From: Erythrobacter cryptus DSM 12079
Lineage (GTDB): Bacteria > Pseudomonadota > Alphaproteobacteria > Sphingomonadales > Sphingomonadaceae
Direction of reading: 5' to 3'
Assembly: GCF_000422985.1 (NCBI RefSeq)
Contig: NZ_AUHC01000008.1
Coordinates: 62,001-126,000 of the forward strand
DNA: 64,000 bases
In this document: positions 20,638-29,708 of the stretch, piece by piece
Numbering within the stretch: the first letter of the stretch is position 1
Layout of the letters: every line of letters starts with the position of its first letter
Position numbers and translations under genes: made by a program
The notes under the pieces: generated by a model
The model's database searches: none
Seen by the model: the letters and a program-made list of their open reading frames with translations, nothing else
What the model was told of the DNA's origin: nothing

Positions 20638-21981
20638 ATGAAACCCACCCGCGCCCCCCAGACCTACCGGGTCAAGAGCTTCGGCTGCCAGATGAACGTC
20701 TATGACGGCGAGCGCATGGGCGAGCTGCTGGCCGAGCAGGGCATTACGCCCGCGGCGGAGGGTGAGGAGGCCGATCTCGTCATCCTCAACACCTGCCACA
20801 TCCGCGAGAAGGCGGCCGAGAAGGTCTATTCCGATATCGGCCGGCTGGTCGCGGCGGGCAAGGAGAAGGGCAAGGCGCCGCTGATCGCGGTCGCCGGCTG
20901 CGTCGCCCAGGCCGAGGGTGAGGAGATCATGGCGCGCGCCCCGGCGGTCTCGATCGTCGTCGGCCCGCAGGCCTATCACCGCCTGCCCGCGATGATCGCG
21001 GAAGCGACGCGCGGCCGGCGCGCGACCGATACCGACATGCCCGCGATCGCCAAGTTCGACGCGCTTCCGGCGCGGGCGAAGCGCGGGCCCAGCGCCTTCC
21101 TTACCGTGCAGGAGGGCTGCGACAAGTTCTGCACCTATTGCGTGGTGCCCTATACCCGCGGGGCGGAGATCTCGCGGCCCTTCAACGATCTCATCGCCGA
21201 AGCGCACCGGCTGGTGGAGCAGGGCGCCAAGGAGATCACCCTGCTCGGCCAGAACGTCAACGCGTGGAGCGGCGAGGACGACAAGGGCCGCCGCGTGGGG
21301 CTTGGCGGGCTCATCCGCCGGCTGGCCGTGATCGACGGGCTGGAGCGCATCCGCTACACCACCAGCCATCCCAAGGACATGGATGATGACCTCATCGCCG
21401 CGCATGGCGAGGTCGAAAAGCTCATGCCCTATCTCCACCTGCCGGTGCAGAGCGGCAATGACCGCGTGCTCAAGGCAATGAACCGCCAGCACAGCGCCGA
21501 GAGCTATTTGAAGATCATCGAGAAGGTGCGCGCCGCGCGCCCCGATATCGCGCTTTCGGGCGATTTCATCGTCGGCTTTCCGGGCGAGAGCGAGGCCGAA
21601 TTTGCCGACACGCTGAAGCTCGTGGACGAGGTGCGCTATGCCGCCTGCTTCAGCTTCAAGTTCTCGCCCCGGCCCGGCACCCCTGCCGCGACCATGGAGG
21701 GCCAGGTCGCGGCGGACGTGATGGATGATCGGCTCCAGCGGCTTCAGGCCCGCATCGCCGCGCACCAGCTGGCCTTCAACGAAGCCAGCCTCGGCAAGAC
21801 CTGCACGGTGCTGGTCGAACGCCGCGGGCGCCACCCCGGCCAGTGGCTGGGCAAATCGCCCTGGCTGCAATCGGTGCACTTCACGGGCGATCACGCGATC
21901 GGCGATCTCGTCGAAGTGGAACTGGCCGCAGCCGGGCCCAATTCGCTTTCAGGGCGGGTGCGCACCGCGGTTGCCGTGTGA
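20638..21981 (+). CDS. miaB: tRNA-2-methylthio-N6-dimethylallyladenosine synthase
   Basis: Radical SAM methylthiotransferase that converts i6A37 to ms2i6A37 in tRNA, 447 aa. The N-terminal auxiliary cluster cysteines are Cys17, Cys53 and Cys88. The radical SAM motif is Cys161-x3-Cys165-x2-Cys168 in [17 protein letters not shown]-terminal TRAM domain spans about 385-445. ATG 20638 starts just before the conserved KSFGCQMN. It heads the conserved miaB-phoH-ybeY-corC gene series. Confidence 0.96.
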   Translation: MKPTRAPQTYRVKSFGCQMNVYDGERMGELLAEQGITPAAEGEEADLVILNTCHIREKAAEKVYSDIGRLVAAGKEKGKAPLIAVAGCVAQAEGEEIMARAPAVSIVVGPQAYHRLPAMIAEATRGRRATDTDMPAIAKFDALPARAKRGPSAFLTVQEGCDKFCTYCVVPYTRGAEISRPFNDLIAEAHRLVEQGAKEITLLGQNVNAWSGEDDKGRRVGLGGLIRRLAVIDGLERIRYTTSHPKDMDDDLIAAHGEVEKLMPYLHLPVQSGNDRVLKAMNRQHSAESYLKIIEKVRAARPDIALSGDFIVGFPGESEAEFADTLKLVDEVRYAACFSFKFSPRPGTPAATMEGQVAADVMDDRLQRLQARIAAHQLAFNEASLGKTCTVLVERRGRHPGQWLGKSPWLQSVHFTGDHAIGDLVEVELAAAGPNSLSGRVRTAVAV

Positions 21982-22013
21982 TGACTTTCCACCGCCGCGT
22001 GGGCGCGCGGCGC

Positions 22014-22041
22014 TTGCTTTGGCCCGAGGCGCGCCTAGGCT
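22014..22041 (+). promoter_or_regulatory. Possible phoH promoter
   Basis: TTGCTT (22014-22019), 16-base spacer and TAGGCT (22036-22041), in the 108-base gap between miaB and phoH. A separate phoH promoter is plausible but unproven. Confidence 0.3.
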
Positions 22042-22089
22042 TGCGACTCGTGGGCCGGGGATCGCCCCCGGCCTCAGCCGAAGGAACCT

Positions 22090-23130
22090 ATGGGCCGCAG
22101 ACCCTCCCGTGCCGGCAATCCGGCGCTCTCGTCTGATCCGCGCGGAGGCGCCGCAGGCCGGCGGGCGCGGGCCGATCTCACCTTTGAGAACCAGGCGCTG
22201 CTCGGGCCGCTGTTCGGCCAGTTCGATGCCAACCTGGTGCAGGTGGAAAACCGCCTCGGGGTGTTCATCCACGCCCGCGGGCACCAGGTGATGATCGAGG
22301 GCGCCGAGGATGATGTCGCCCGCGCGCGCGATACGCTCAATTCGATGTATGATCGGCTCGCCCGCGGCGAGGCGCTCGATGCCGGGGCGATCGAAGCGCT
22401 GATCGCCATGTCGGCCGAGCCGACGCTCGAGGGGATCATTTCGGGCGAGCACGATGCGCCCGCGGTGATGATCCGCACCCGCAAGAAGACCATCGTGCCG
22501 CGTTCGGCCACCCAGATCGCATACATGCGCGCGCTGGCGCGTGATGATATCATCTTCGCGCTTGGCCCGGCGGGCACGGGCAAGACCTATATCGCGGTGG
22601 CCCAGGCGGTAAGCCAGCTCATCACCGGCTCGGTGCAGCGGCTGATCCTTTCGCGCCCGGCGGTCGAGGCGGGGGAGAAACTGGGCTTCCTGCCCGGCGA
22701 CATGAAGGACAAGGTCGATCCCTATCTGCGCCCGCTCTATGATGCCCTCAATGATTGCATGCCGCCCGAACAGGTGCAGCGCCGGATCGACAGCGGCGAG
22801 ATCGAGATCGCGCCCATTGCCTTCATGCGCGGGCGCACGCTCGCCGACAGCTTCATCATTCTCGATGAGGCGCAGAACACCACGCGCGAGCAGATGAAGA
22901 TGTTCCTCACCCGCTTCGGCCAGAACAGCCGCATGGTGATCTGCGGCGATCCCAAGCAGGTGGACATTCCCGGAGGCCCGGCGATGAGCGGCCTCAATGA
23001 TGCTGTGCGGCGGCTCGAAGGCGTCGAAGGCTTCGGCACCATCCGCTTCACCGCCGCCGACGTGGTGCGCCACCCGATCGTCGGGCGGATCGTTGCGGCC
23101 TACGAGAACGACGGCGAGGACGCAGCCTAA
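22090..23130 (+). CDS. phoH: PhoH family ATPase
   Basis: PhoH-like P-loop ATPase, 346 aa, probably an RNA-associated NTPase/helicase. A KH-like N-terminal region (about 30-90) precedes Walker A GPAGTGKT (159-166) and Walker B SFIILDEAQN (about 253-262). It conventionally works with YbeY in rRNA and phosphate-starvation functions. Here the phoH-ybeY link is broken by a reverse-strand gene. Its stop overlaps the convergent erythromycin-esterase-like stop by 4 bases. Confidence 0.93.
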   Translation: MGRRPSRAGNPALSSDPRGGAAGRRARADLTFENQALLGPLFGQFDANLVQVENRLGVFIHARGHQVMIEGAEDDVARARDTLNSMYDRLARGEALDAGAIEALIAMSAEPTLEGIISGEHDAPAVMIRTRKKTIVPRSATQIAYMRALARDDIIFALGPAGTGKTYIAVAQAVSQLITGSVQRLILSRPAVEAGEKLGFLPGDMKDKVDPYLRPLYDALNDCMPPEQVQRRIDSGEIEIAPIAFMRGRTLADSFIILDEAQNTTREQMKMFLTRFGQNSRMVICGDPKQVDIPGGPAMSGLNDAVRRLEGVEGFGTIRFTAADVVRHPIVGRIVAAYENDGEDAA

Positions 23131-24572
23131 GGCGCGCTAGCGATCGGGGTGATCGGCGGATCGGCAAGCGGCCAAAGGCGGGTGGGGCTGATGGTCTGGA
23201 ACCACACCAGCACATCATGGCCGACCACCGGATCGCCCGGTATCTGGCCCGTGGCCGGATCGCTGATCTGCCAGGCATCGGGCACCACCACCGCACCGGC
23301 CCAGCCGCGCCAATAGGGTCGCGTGGCCCAGCTGGCGATCAGCGGGGTTGCCGGGCGGGTGGCCATGTCGATCCACATCGCCTGCGCTCCGGTGCGGTCG
23401 AACAGGTTGCCGAGTTCCCCGGGGCGGTTGTTGGCAAGGCTCACCACGTCGAGATTGCGCCGCGTCCTGAGGTCGGGCGCGCCGTCCGGGCCGAGCGCGG
23501 TGATGGTCGAACGGAAGCTGCCCTTCGACCAGGTGAAGCCCACCGCGGCATAATCTGCGCCCAGCCTGTCGCCGATGGTGCTGCCGAGCGTCTGGAAACC
23601 CATCGCCCGGACAAAGCCGGGCACGTCCCTCATCACATGCGAATCATGCGCCCACAGCACCGCGCGCTCGCCGGGGGCGAGCATGGCGATGGCGTTCTCG
23701 CCCATGAAGCGGTCGCGCCGCGAGAAATAGGCCGGATCGGCCTTTGACTTGTCGGCATCCTCGCGGTCGAACTCGAAGGCGGCGAGCGCCTGCTGCGCGG
23801 TGATCGCGGCAAAGCGTGCGCGGGCAAAACCGGGCGCGGCGCGCACCGCAGGGGCAGCACTCTCGAACCATTGGACGAGCGCGGCGGTGGTGGCCATCAC
23901 CCGGTCAAATTCGGCGCGGCTCGAGGTATCGACCCAATCGACGAAGCGCCCCCCGGGTTTGAGCCCCCCCATGTCTGCCGCCCATTGCGCGGCTTTTGCC
24001 GGATCGTGCGCGGCGATGAAGTCGAGCGCCACGGCGCTGTCGCGCCCGGCATCCTGACAATCAAGGCCGACGATCCGCACCGGGTTTGCCGCGTTCTGGT
24101 TCCAGGCGCGCAGCCACAGCAGCAAGCCGGCAAATTCGTCGTTGCGCCAGATGCGGAAGAAGGATCCCGTGCGCATCACCGCGGCCGGATCGCCCGTGCC
24201 TTCGCGCACATAGCGATCGAACTGCTCGCCCGCATCGCGGTTGGCTTCGAGCAGCAGCGCCGTCACCTCGCCGCTGCGCACCAGCTGCTTGATCAGCTCG
24301 GCCTTGAAGGCCTGGTCCTGGTGCGAGCCGTGCGTTGCCTCGCCGATCCCGACAATCCGCGCGCGGCCCAGCCTCTGCGCGAGCGGGGCGAGGGTATCGC
24401 CATCATAGGCCGAAGGATCAAAGGCGATGCCCTTGTCCTTGAGCCAGGCGATCGCGGCGGCCTCTTCCTCGACGGTTGCGGGCGCGGGATCGGGCATGGC
24501 CGGCTGGGCAAACGCCCCGCCTGTCCCATGAGCCCACAACAGCGCGGCCATCGCCAGCGTGAAAAAGCGCAT
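23127..24572 (-). CDS. Secreted erythromycin-esterase family protein
   Basis: Member of the EreA/B-like esterase superfamily, 481 aa, with an N-terminal signal peptide (about 1-22, cleaved after AFA). The active-site motif GIGEATHGSH (about 75-84: Glu78, His81) and a downstream LLLEANRDAGEQFDRYV are conserved. Many family members are not macrolide esterases, so the substrate is open. Export is unusual for a resistance enzyme. It sits reversed between phoH and ybeY, interrupting a conserved operon, which suggests later insertion. Confidence 0.85.
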   Translation of the reverse strand: MRFFTLAMAALLWAHGTGGAFAQPAMPDPAPATVEEEAAAIAWLKDKGIAFDPSAYDGDTLAPLAQRLGRARIVGIGEATHGSHQDQAFKAELIKQLVRSGEVTALLLEANRDAGEQFDRYVREGTGDPAAVMRTGSFFRIWRNDEFAGLLLWLRAWNQNAANPVRIVGLDCQDAGRDSAVALDFIAAHDPAKAAQWAADMGGLKPGGRFVDWVDTSSRAEFDRVMATTAALVQWFESAAPAVRAAPGFARARFAAITAQQALAAFEFDREDADKSKADPAYFSRRDRFMGENAIAMLAPGERAVLWAHDSHVMRDVPGFVRAMGFQTLGSTIGDRLGADYAAVGFTWSKGSFRSTITALGPDGAPDLRTRRNLDVVSLANNRPGELGNLFDRTGAQAMWIDMATRPATPLIASWATRPYWRGWAGAVVVPDAWQISDPATGQIPGDPVVGHDVLVWFQTISPTRLWPLADPPITPIASAP

Positions 24573-24706
24573 CGATTGTCCCCCCCGGGAAGTGCACAAG
24601 GCGCTAGCTTAGCCGCAGCCCTGCGCCGAGCGAAGCGGAAAATCACGCCAGGCCAAAATTCTGTCCGGCTGGCCCTGCGCGCCTTGCCCAAGCCGCAAAA
24701 GCAAGG

Positions 24707-24735
24707 TTTCGCGCCGCGTCCGTTGGCACTATCGG
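24707..24735 (+). promoter_or_regulatory. Possible leaderless promoter of ybeY
   Basis: TTTCGC (24707-24712), 17-base spacer and TATCGG (24730-24735), ending 6 bases before ATG 24742. The boxes are weak, but the spacing matches other start-codon-proximal promoters here. A separate promoter would be needed, since ybeY is cut off from phoH. Confidence 0.3.
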
Positions 24736-24741
24736 CACCTC

Positions 24742-25221
24742 ATGCAGCTGGATATCGACATCGTGGACTGGCCCGAGGGCCCGTGGGAGGAACTGGCGCA
24801 GCGCGCCGCGCGGGCCGCGGCCGAGCACGAGCCGCTGCTCGCCAATGCGCGGCTTGCGGCGAGCCTGCTGTTCACCAGCGATGCCGAGGTTCACGCGCTC
24901 AACCGCGAATGGCGCGGGCGCGACAAGCCCACCAACGTGCTTTCCTTCCCGATGCTCGCGCGCGGCGAACTCGCGGCGCTTGCGTCCGATGGCCCGCCGG
25001 TGCTGCTCGGCGATATCGCGCTGGCGCATGAAACCTGCGCGCGCGAGGCGGCGGACAAGGGCATCGCGCTTGCCGATCATGCCACCCATCTGATCGTCCA
25101 TGGCCTGTTGCACCTGGCTGGCCACGACCATGTGGCCTCGGACGAGGAGGCCGAGGCGATGGAGGCGCTCGAGCGGCGGATACTTGCCAAACTGGGCATC
25201 GCTGACCCATATGGCGACTGA
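24742..25221 (+). CDS. ybeY: Endoribonuclease YbeY
   Basis: Zinc metalloribonuclease for 16S rRNA 3'-end maturation and ribosome quality control, 159 aa. The metal motif is His120-x3-His124-x5-His130 (HGLLHLAGHDH). The family motif LNREWRGRDKPTNVLSFP lies at about 53-70. Start ATG 24742. It is followed 26 bases later by corC on the same strand. Confidence 0.95.
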   Translation: MQLDIDIVDWPEGPWEELAQRAARAAAEHEPLLANARLAASLLFTSDAEVHALNREWRGRDKPTNVLSFPMLARGELAALASDGPPVLLGDIALAHETCAREAADKGIALADHATHLIVHGLLHLAGHDHVASDEEAEAMEALERRILAKLGIADPYGD

Positions 25222-25247
25222 GGCAACAGGGAGCACCCCACAAGGCC

Positions 25248-26177
25248 ATGGCCGATTCCCATTCGTCCGCACCCCCGACGGGAGAGGCGGACAGTAGCAG
25301 CGGGCTGATGTCCGCGCTGCGCCGGCTGCTCGGGCTCGACAGTGCCCGTTCGCTGCGCGAACAGCTTGAAGAGGCGATCGACGAGCACGAGGAGGAGGGC
25401 GCCGATCCCGGTGCCGATGCCGCCCGCAGCAGCCGCGGCGATCTGTCGCGGGTCGAGCGGCAGATGCTGCGCAACCTTTTGCACTTTTCCGAGCACGATG
25501 CCGATGACGTGGCGGTGCCGCGCGGCGAGATCATCGCGGTCGATGCCGCGATCAGCTGGGCCGAGCTGGTCGCCGCCTTCGCCGAGCATGGCCATTCGCG
25601 CATGCCGGTCTATCGCGAGACGCTCGACAATGTCATCGGCATGATCCACATCAAGGACGTTTTCCCCTTTCTGGCCAAGGGTTTGCCGCCGCCCGAGGAC
25701 TGGACCACGCTGATGCGCCAGCCGCTCTATGTGCCGCAGACGCGCGGCGCGCTCGACGTGCTCGCTGACATGCGCACCCAGCGGGTGCACCTCGCCATCG
25801 TGCTCGATGAGTTTTCCGGCACCGATGGCCTCATCACCATCGAGGATCTGGTCGAGGAGATCGTCGGCGAGATCGAGGACGAGCACGATGATGCCCCGCG
25901 CCCGCTGATCGTGCCGATCGGCGAGGGCATGTGGGACTGCGATGCCCGCGCCGAGCTTGATGACATCGCCGAGGAGATCGACCCGCGCCTCGCCGAGGTC
26001 GAAGAAGCGGTGGACACCCTGGGCGGGCTTGCCTTCGTGCTGGCCGAGGCGGTGCCGCAGGTCGGCACGGTGCTGGAACATCCGAGCGGCTGGCGCATTG
26101 AGGTGACCGCGGGGGATGAAACCCACGTCACCCGGCTGCGGCTGCACCCCCCGGCAAGCGAGGCAGAGGTGCAGTAA
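25248..26177 (+). CDS. corC: CBS-domain CorC/HlyC-like protein
   Basis: 309 aa. A hydrophilic N-terminus (about 1-80) is followed by two CBS domains (about 85-215: PRGEIIAVDA and HLAIVLDEFSGTDGLITIEDL). The CorC_HlyC transporter-associated domain is at about 225-305. It lacks the DUF21 membrane domain, so it is the soluble type linked to Mg2+/Co2+ efflux and membrane-integrity functions. Its usual neighbour lnt is absent; a LysR gene follows instead. Confidence 0.88.
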   Translation: MADSHSSAPPTGEADSSSGLMSALRRLLGLDSARSLREQLEEAIDEHEEEGADPGADAARSSRGDLSRVERQMLRNLLHFSEHDADDVAVPRGEIIAVDAAISWAELVAAFAEHGHSRMPVYRETLDNVIGMIHIKDVFPFLAKGLPPPEDWTTLMRQPLYVPQTRGALDVLADMRTQRVHLAIVLDEFSGTDGLITIEDLVEEIVGEIEDEHDDAPRPLIVPIGEGMWDCDARAELDDIAEEIDPRLAEVEEAVDTLGGLAFVLAEAVPQVGTVLEHPSGWRIEVTAGDETHVTRLRLHPPASEAEVQ

Positions 26178-26269
26178 GCGCAACGGAGCGCTTGTCCACA
26201 CAAATTTCCTTTCCTTTTTTGCATCCTTTCGGCGTCTCGGGCGTATCTGCGCGCACAAGGAGACCCGTC

Positions 26270-27154
26270 ATGCCCGCCCGTCGCTTGCCTCCCCTGCGCG
26301 CGCTCGAAGCCTTCATGCGCACTGTCCGCCTCGGCTCAGCCCGGGCCGCGGCCGAGGAGATCGGCCTTTCGCCCTCGGCGCTCTCGCGGCGGATCAGCAA
26401 TCTCGAGGAATTCGTCGGCAAGAAGCTCTTCACCCGCGCGCGCCAGTCGATGCAACTCACCGACGAGGGCCAGGCCTTCTACGAGGCGGTCAATCCGCAC
26501 ATGGAAGCGCTCGCCCGCGCGATCGAGAGCCAGTCGGACAATATCTCGCTGCTGCGCCTCAGGCTCGGGGTGCTGCCGATGTTCGGCAGCCAGCGCCTGT
26601 TCCCGCGCCTTGGCGAATTGCGCAAGCGCCACCCGCTGCTCCACATCGACATCGACACCGCCCCCCATCTAGAGGACCGCGTGGGCGACACGCTCGATGC
26701 CGCGATTATCCTATCGCGCGGGCCGGCAAGTGGGCTCCATGCGGTGCGGCTCGATCACAACCTCGTCCATGCGATCTGCTCGAAGGAGGTGGCGCGCGCG
26801 ATCGGGCCCGCAATCACCCCCGAGGTGATGGCCAAGCAGACCTTCCTCATCCACAACGAGCTGCCCGAAAGCTTCATCGCCTGGAAGAAGGCCAATGGTC
26901 TGGAGAACATGGATCCGGTGGCGATCGACCACTATGATTCGGGCGCGCTGATGCTCGAGGCGGCGGCCCAGGGGCTGGGCATTGCGATCATGCATGATGA
27001 TCACCTGCGCCGCGCCAATGACAACCGCCTGACCAACCTGCCCGGCGTGCCCGTGGAAAGCCCCTATTCCTACTGGTTCGTGTGCAAGCCCGTCGCGCTG
27101 GAGAGCCGCCCGGTGCGCATCTTCCACGATTGGCTGGTGCGCGCCGGGCTTTAG
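26270..27154 (+). CDS. LysR family transcriptional regulator
   Basis: LTTR of 294 aa. The N-terminal winged HTH (about 5-65) reads LRALEAFMRTVRLGSARAAA then SPSALSRRISNLE, with the effector domain at about 95-290. It resembles the GcvA-like subgroup by its N-terminus. ATG 26270 has the Shine-Dalgarno AAGGAG. LysR proteins usually regulate a divergent neighbour, but the upstream gene here is codirectional, so no target is obvious. Confidence 0.88.
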   Translation: MPARRLPPLRALEAFMRTVRLGSARAAAEEIGLSPSALSRRISNLEEFVGKKLFTRARQSMQLTDEGQAFYEAVNPHMEALARAIESQSDNISLLRLRLGVLPMFGSQRLFPRLGELRKRHPLLHIDIDTAPHLEDRVGDTLDAAIILSRGPASGLHAVRLDHNLVHAICSKEVARAIGPAITPEVMAKQTFLIHNELPESFIAWKKANGLENMDPVAIDHYDSGALMLEAAAQGLGIAIMHDDHLRRANDNRLTNLPGVPVESPYSYWFVCKPVALESRPVRIFHDWLVRAGL

Positions 27155-27175
27155 GCGCCAGGGCGTGCGGCGGCC

Positions 27176-28072
27176 TCAATCCGCCGGGGGCTCGACCGCC
27201 TCGGGGGCATAGCGCACCGGCGGCACGCTGTGGGCAAAGGGGCGCAGCGGGCGCCCGAGGATCTCCAACAGCCCTTCCTCGATGCGGCGGCGCGATTCCT
27301 GCCCGATCGCCTTGCGGCCCTTGAAGTCCTCGGGGCTGAAGGGTTCGAGAAAATGCACCCGCAGGCGGAAGCTCCCCCGGCGGGCGAGCACGCGCTTGGC
27401 GTTGTTGATCCCGCTTTCATTGCCGATCCAGCCGATCCACTCGGCCACCGGGCCATAGTCAAGGATCACCGGCTGCACCAGCACCCCCGGCGGGGGCGGC
27501 TCGAGCACCGAGAGCATCGAGGTCTTGAACGGCAGCAGCGATTGCCCGTCGGTGGTGGTGCCTTCGGGGAACACCGTCACCGACCAATTGTCGACCAGCG
27601 CTTCCTTGAGGGCATTGATCTGTTCGGCAACGCCCATGCGGTGCTCGCGCTTGACAAAGACGGTGCGGTTGAGCCGCGCGAGCCAGCCGACCAGCGGCGC
27701 CTCGGCCAGTTCGGCCTTGGCGACAAAGGCGGTGCCGCTCGCCCCGGCGAGCGCGAGGATGTCGATCCACGAGACATGGTTGGCGACGAAGAACACGTCG
27801 CGCTTCAGATGGGTGCCGATCACCTCGACCCGGGCGCCACAGACCCGCGCGGCATAGCGCAGGAACAGCATCGGGAAGGGCGAGCCATAGGCAAAGGCCC
27901 GGTAGAGATAGTGCAGCGGCACGAAGATGAGGAGCAGGCCGACAAGCGCGAGCGCGCGCAGGCCGATGCGCAGCCAGCCGAGCGCGGAAACCGGCGTTGC
28001 CTCACCCCTTGCGGCCGCCTCGCGCAGCGCCCGTGCGCGCGCATCCGGCGCCGCGGCGGCGCGCTCAGTCAT
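27176..28072 (-). CDS. plsC: 1-acyl-sn-glycerol-3-phosphate acyltransferase
   Basis: Membrane LPA acyltransferase making phosphatidic acid, 298 aa. A hydrophobic anchor lies at about 36-58. The acyltransferase motif is His99-x4-Asp104 (NHVSWID), and FPEGTTTDG is the acceptor-binding motif. The start at 28072 overlaps the fur stop by 8 bases, so it is probably coupled to fur expression. A family member such as OlsA (ornithine lipid) cannot be excluded. Confidence 0.9.
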   Translation of the reverse strand: MTERAAAAPDARARALREAAARGEATPVSALGWLRIGLRALALVGLLLIFVPLHYLYRAFAYGSPFPMLFLRYAARVCGARVEVIGTHLKRDVFFVANHVSWIDILALAGASGTAFVAKAELAEAPLVGWLARLNRTVFVKREHRMGVAEQINALKEALVDNWSVTVFPEGTTTDGQSLLPFKTSMLSVLEPPPPGVLVQPVILDYGPVAEWIGWIGNESGINNAKRVLARRGSFRLRVHFLEPFSPEDFKGRKAIGQESRRRIEEGLLEILGRPLRPFAHSVPPVRYAPEAVEPPAD

Positions 28073-28487
28073 TGCGCGAGAGGCGCACGCCGTAAAGCTC
28101 CATGCGGTGATCGACCAGGCGATAGCCGAGCCGCTCGGCGATCTGGCGTTGAAGCGCCTCGACCTCGGGATCGACGAATTCGACCACCTTGCCGGTCTCG
28201 ACATCGATCAGGTGATCGTGATGGGCCTCGGGCACGGGTTCATAGCGCGAGCGGCCATCGCCGAAATCGTGGCGATCGAGGATGCCGGCCTCCTCGAACA
28301 GGCGCACGGTGCGATAGACCGTGGCGATCGAGATGCGCGGATCGATCGCCGCGGCGCGGCTGTGCAGCAGCTCGACATCGGGGTGATCGTCGCTCTCCGA
28401 GAGCACCCGGGCGATCACCCGGCGCTGTTCGGTGATGCGCAGGCCCTTTTCGGCACAGAGTTGTTCGAGATCGATTTTCCGGGTCAA
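28065..28487 (-). CDS. fur: Fur family iron-responsive repressor
   Basis: Ferric uptake regulator, 140 aa. The DNA-binding winged helix (about 12-80) contains RITEQRRVIARVL and ISIATVYRTVRLFEEAGI. The metal/dimerisation domain contains HHDHLIDVETGKVVEF. There are no CxxC structural-zinc pairs, as in several alphaproteobacterial Fur/Mur proteins. I choose a TTG start at 28487, with GGAG 7 bases upstream, giving MTRKIDLEQ; the nearest in-frame ATG is far upstream in non-conserved sequence. Mn-responsive (Mur) function is possible. Confidence 0.88.
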   Translation of the reverse strand: MTRKIDLEQLCAEKGLRITEQRRVIARVLSESDDHPDVELLHSRAAAIDPRISIATVYRTVRLFEEAGILDRHDFGDGRSRYEPVPEAHHDHLIDVETGKVVEFVDPEVEALQRQIAERLGYRLVDHRMELYGVRLSRND

Positions 28488-28540
28488 GGAAACGCTCCAT
28501 CGCAAGGAGGCGCCCGCCCCGCCGGCGGGAAGGCGCGCCC

Positions 28541-28581
28541 AAAAGCCAAGCCGCCCCAACCCTACAGGGACGAGGCGGCTT
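28541..28581 (-). terminator. Probable Rho-independent terminator of mucR
   Basis: On the minus strand an 8-bp stem AAGCCGCC/GGCGGCTT (28581-28574 with 28555-28548) encloses an inner CCCT-GT-AGGG hairpin. It is followed by GGCTTTT. It lies about 90 bases after the mucR stop and about 55 bases before the fur start, separating the two units. Confidence 0.5.
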
Positions 28582-28667
28582 GCTCAAGCGGGCCGGGGGC
28601 CCTCTCAACAGCGGCCTTGCGGCCGGTGCCCGCGGCTGCGACCCGGGGCGGCACAGTCAGCGGCCGA

Positions 28668-29114
28668 TCAGGCGGCCTTCTTGGCGCGGCGGCCGCGCGG
28701 CGCGGCGCCGGGCTTGCGCCCCAGCCCGATCTGCTTGGCAAGATCGCGGCGCTTTTCGGCATAATTGGGGGCGACCATCGGATAATCGGCCGGCAGGCCC
28801 CACTTGGCCCGGTATTCCTCGGGGCTCATGTTGTAATTGGTGCGCAGATAGCGCTTGAGCATCTTCAGTTTCTTGCCGTCTTCAAGGCAGACGATGTAAT
28901 CGGGCTTGACCGAATTGCGGATCGCCACCGCGGGCTGCGGCTTGGGTTCTTCCGCCGCCGGGGCCTCGCCCAGCGCCGCCAGCGCAGCATAGACATTGGT
29001 AATGAGCGCGGGCACATCGGCCACGGCCACCTCGTTATTGCTGACATGGGCAGCGACGATATCGCTCGTCAGCGTGATAAGCGTTTCTTTCATTGCGAAT
29101 TCCGGTTCCTGCAT
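28668..29114 (-). CDS. MucR/Ros family regulator with degenerate zinc site
   Basis: 148 aa. The conserved MucR core is at about 70-135 (YIVCLEDGKKLKMLK, MSPEEYRAKWGLPADYPMVAP). Ros binds zinc with a Cys-x2-Cys and two His. Here the second Cys is Asp (CLED) and the His positions are Tyr and Asn/Tyr (KRYLRTNY), so a classical zinc site is absent. A basic Arg/Lys/Ala C-terminal tail follows. MucR proteins are H-NS-like or specific regulators of cell cycle, exopolysaccharide and motility genes. ATG 29114 has the Shine-Dalgarno GAGGA. Confidence 0.88.
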   Translation of the reverse strand: MQEPEFAMKETLITLTSDIVAAHVSNNEVAVADVPALITNVYAALAALGEAPAAEEPKPQPAVAIRNSVKPDYIVCLEDGKKLKMLKRYLRTNYNMSPEEYRAKWGLPADYPMVAPNYAEKRRDLAKQIGLGRKPGAAPRGRRAKKAA

Positions 29115-29228
29115 GAGTTCCTCTTTGGCGTTTTTTGAGGTGCGCCTGATCGCGCCCATGGCGCATTTGCGCAAGCTTTGCAATTGTCCCGAGATCATTT
29201 CGCACGGTTTTGCGGCAAGACCTGCAAA

Positions 29229-29708
29229 TTACAGGCTACGCGCAAAAGTAATCGCGTCGATGCGCGTGCCATTGGCCATGCGGTAATAATTGCGGCGCTC
29301 GCCGATCGGTTCGAAACCGAGCTTGTGATAGAGGTGGATCGCCGGGTTGCCGCGGCGCATCTCGAGGAAGATGCGGTTGACCGCGCGGGTGCGCGCCGCG
29401 GCGAGCAGGTGCCCGATCAGCGCCGTGCCCACCCCGCGCCGCCGCGCTCCGGGCACCACCGCGATGAGCAGCAGTTCCTCCTCGTCGAGCACGTGGCGCG
29501 AGAGCACGAAGCCCGCAGGCGCCGGGGCCGGGCCGGGGCCTGCGTCGATCGGCGCGCCCTCGGCATCGACCACCAGCGCATGGGTGCTGGGCAGCACCAG
29601 CGCCTCGGCCACCTGGCGCCGCGTCCAGGCCTCGCCATAGGCCGGATCGAAGGCCGCCTCCATCACCGCCATGATGCGGTCGAGCTGATGGGGGCAGGGG
29701 CTGGTCAT
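29229..29708 (-). CDS. rimI: GNAT acetyltransferase, RimI-like
   Basis: GNAT N-acetyltransferase of 159 aa. The acetyl-CoA motif is VVPGARRRGVGTALIGHLL (about 88-106), and the C-terminal LYHKLGFEPIGERRNYY is typical RimI. It probably acetylates ribosomal protein S18 or other N-terminal alanines. The start overlaps the tsaB stop by 4 bases, the conserved tsaB-rimI arrangement. An Ala/Pro/Gly-rich insertion lies at about 50-62. Confidence 0.88.
   Translation of the reverse strand: MTSPCPHQLDRIMAVMEAAFDPAYGEAWTRRQVAEALVLPSTHALVVDAEGAPIDAGPGPAPAPAGFVLSRHVLDEEELLLIAVVPGARRRGVGTALIGHLLAAARTRAVNRIFLEMRRGNPAIHLYHKLGFEPIGERRNYYRMANGTRIDAITFARSL

Noticed and set aside
23127-24572. Erythromycin esterase as evidence of a resistance island
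   Set aside because: There is no mobile element, no other resistance gene and no composition change. The protein is secreted, and the family includes many non-resistance members.
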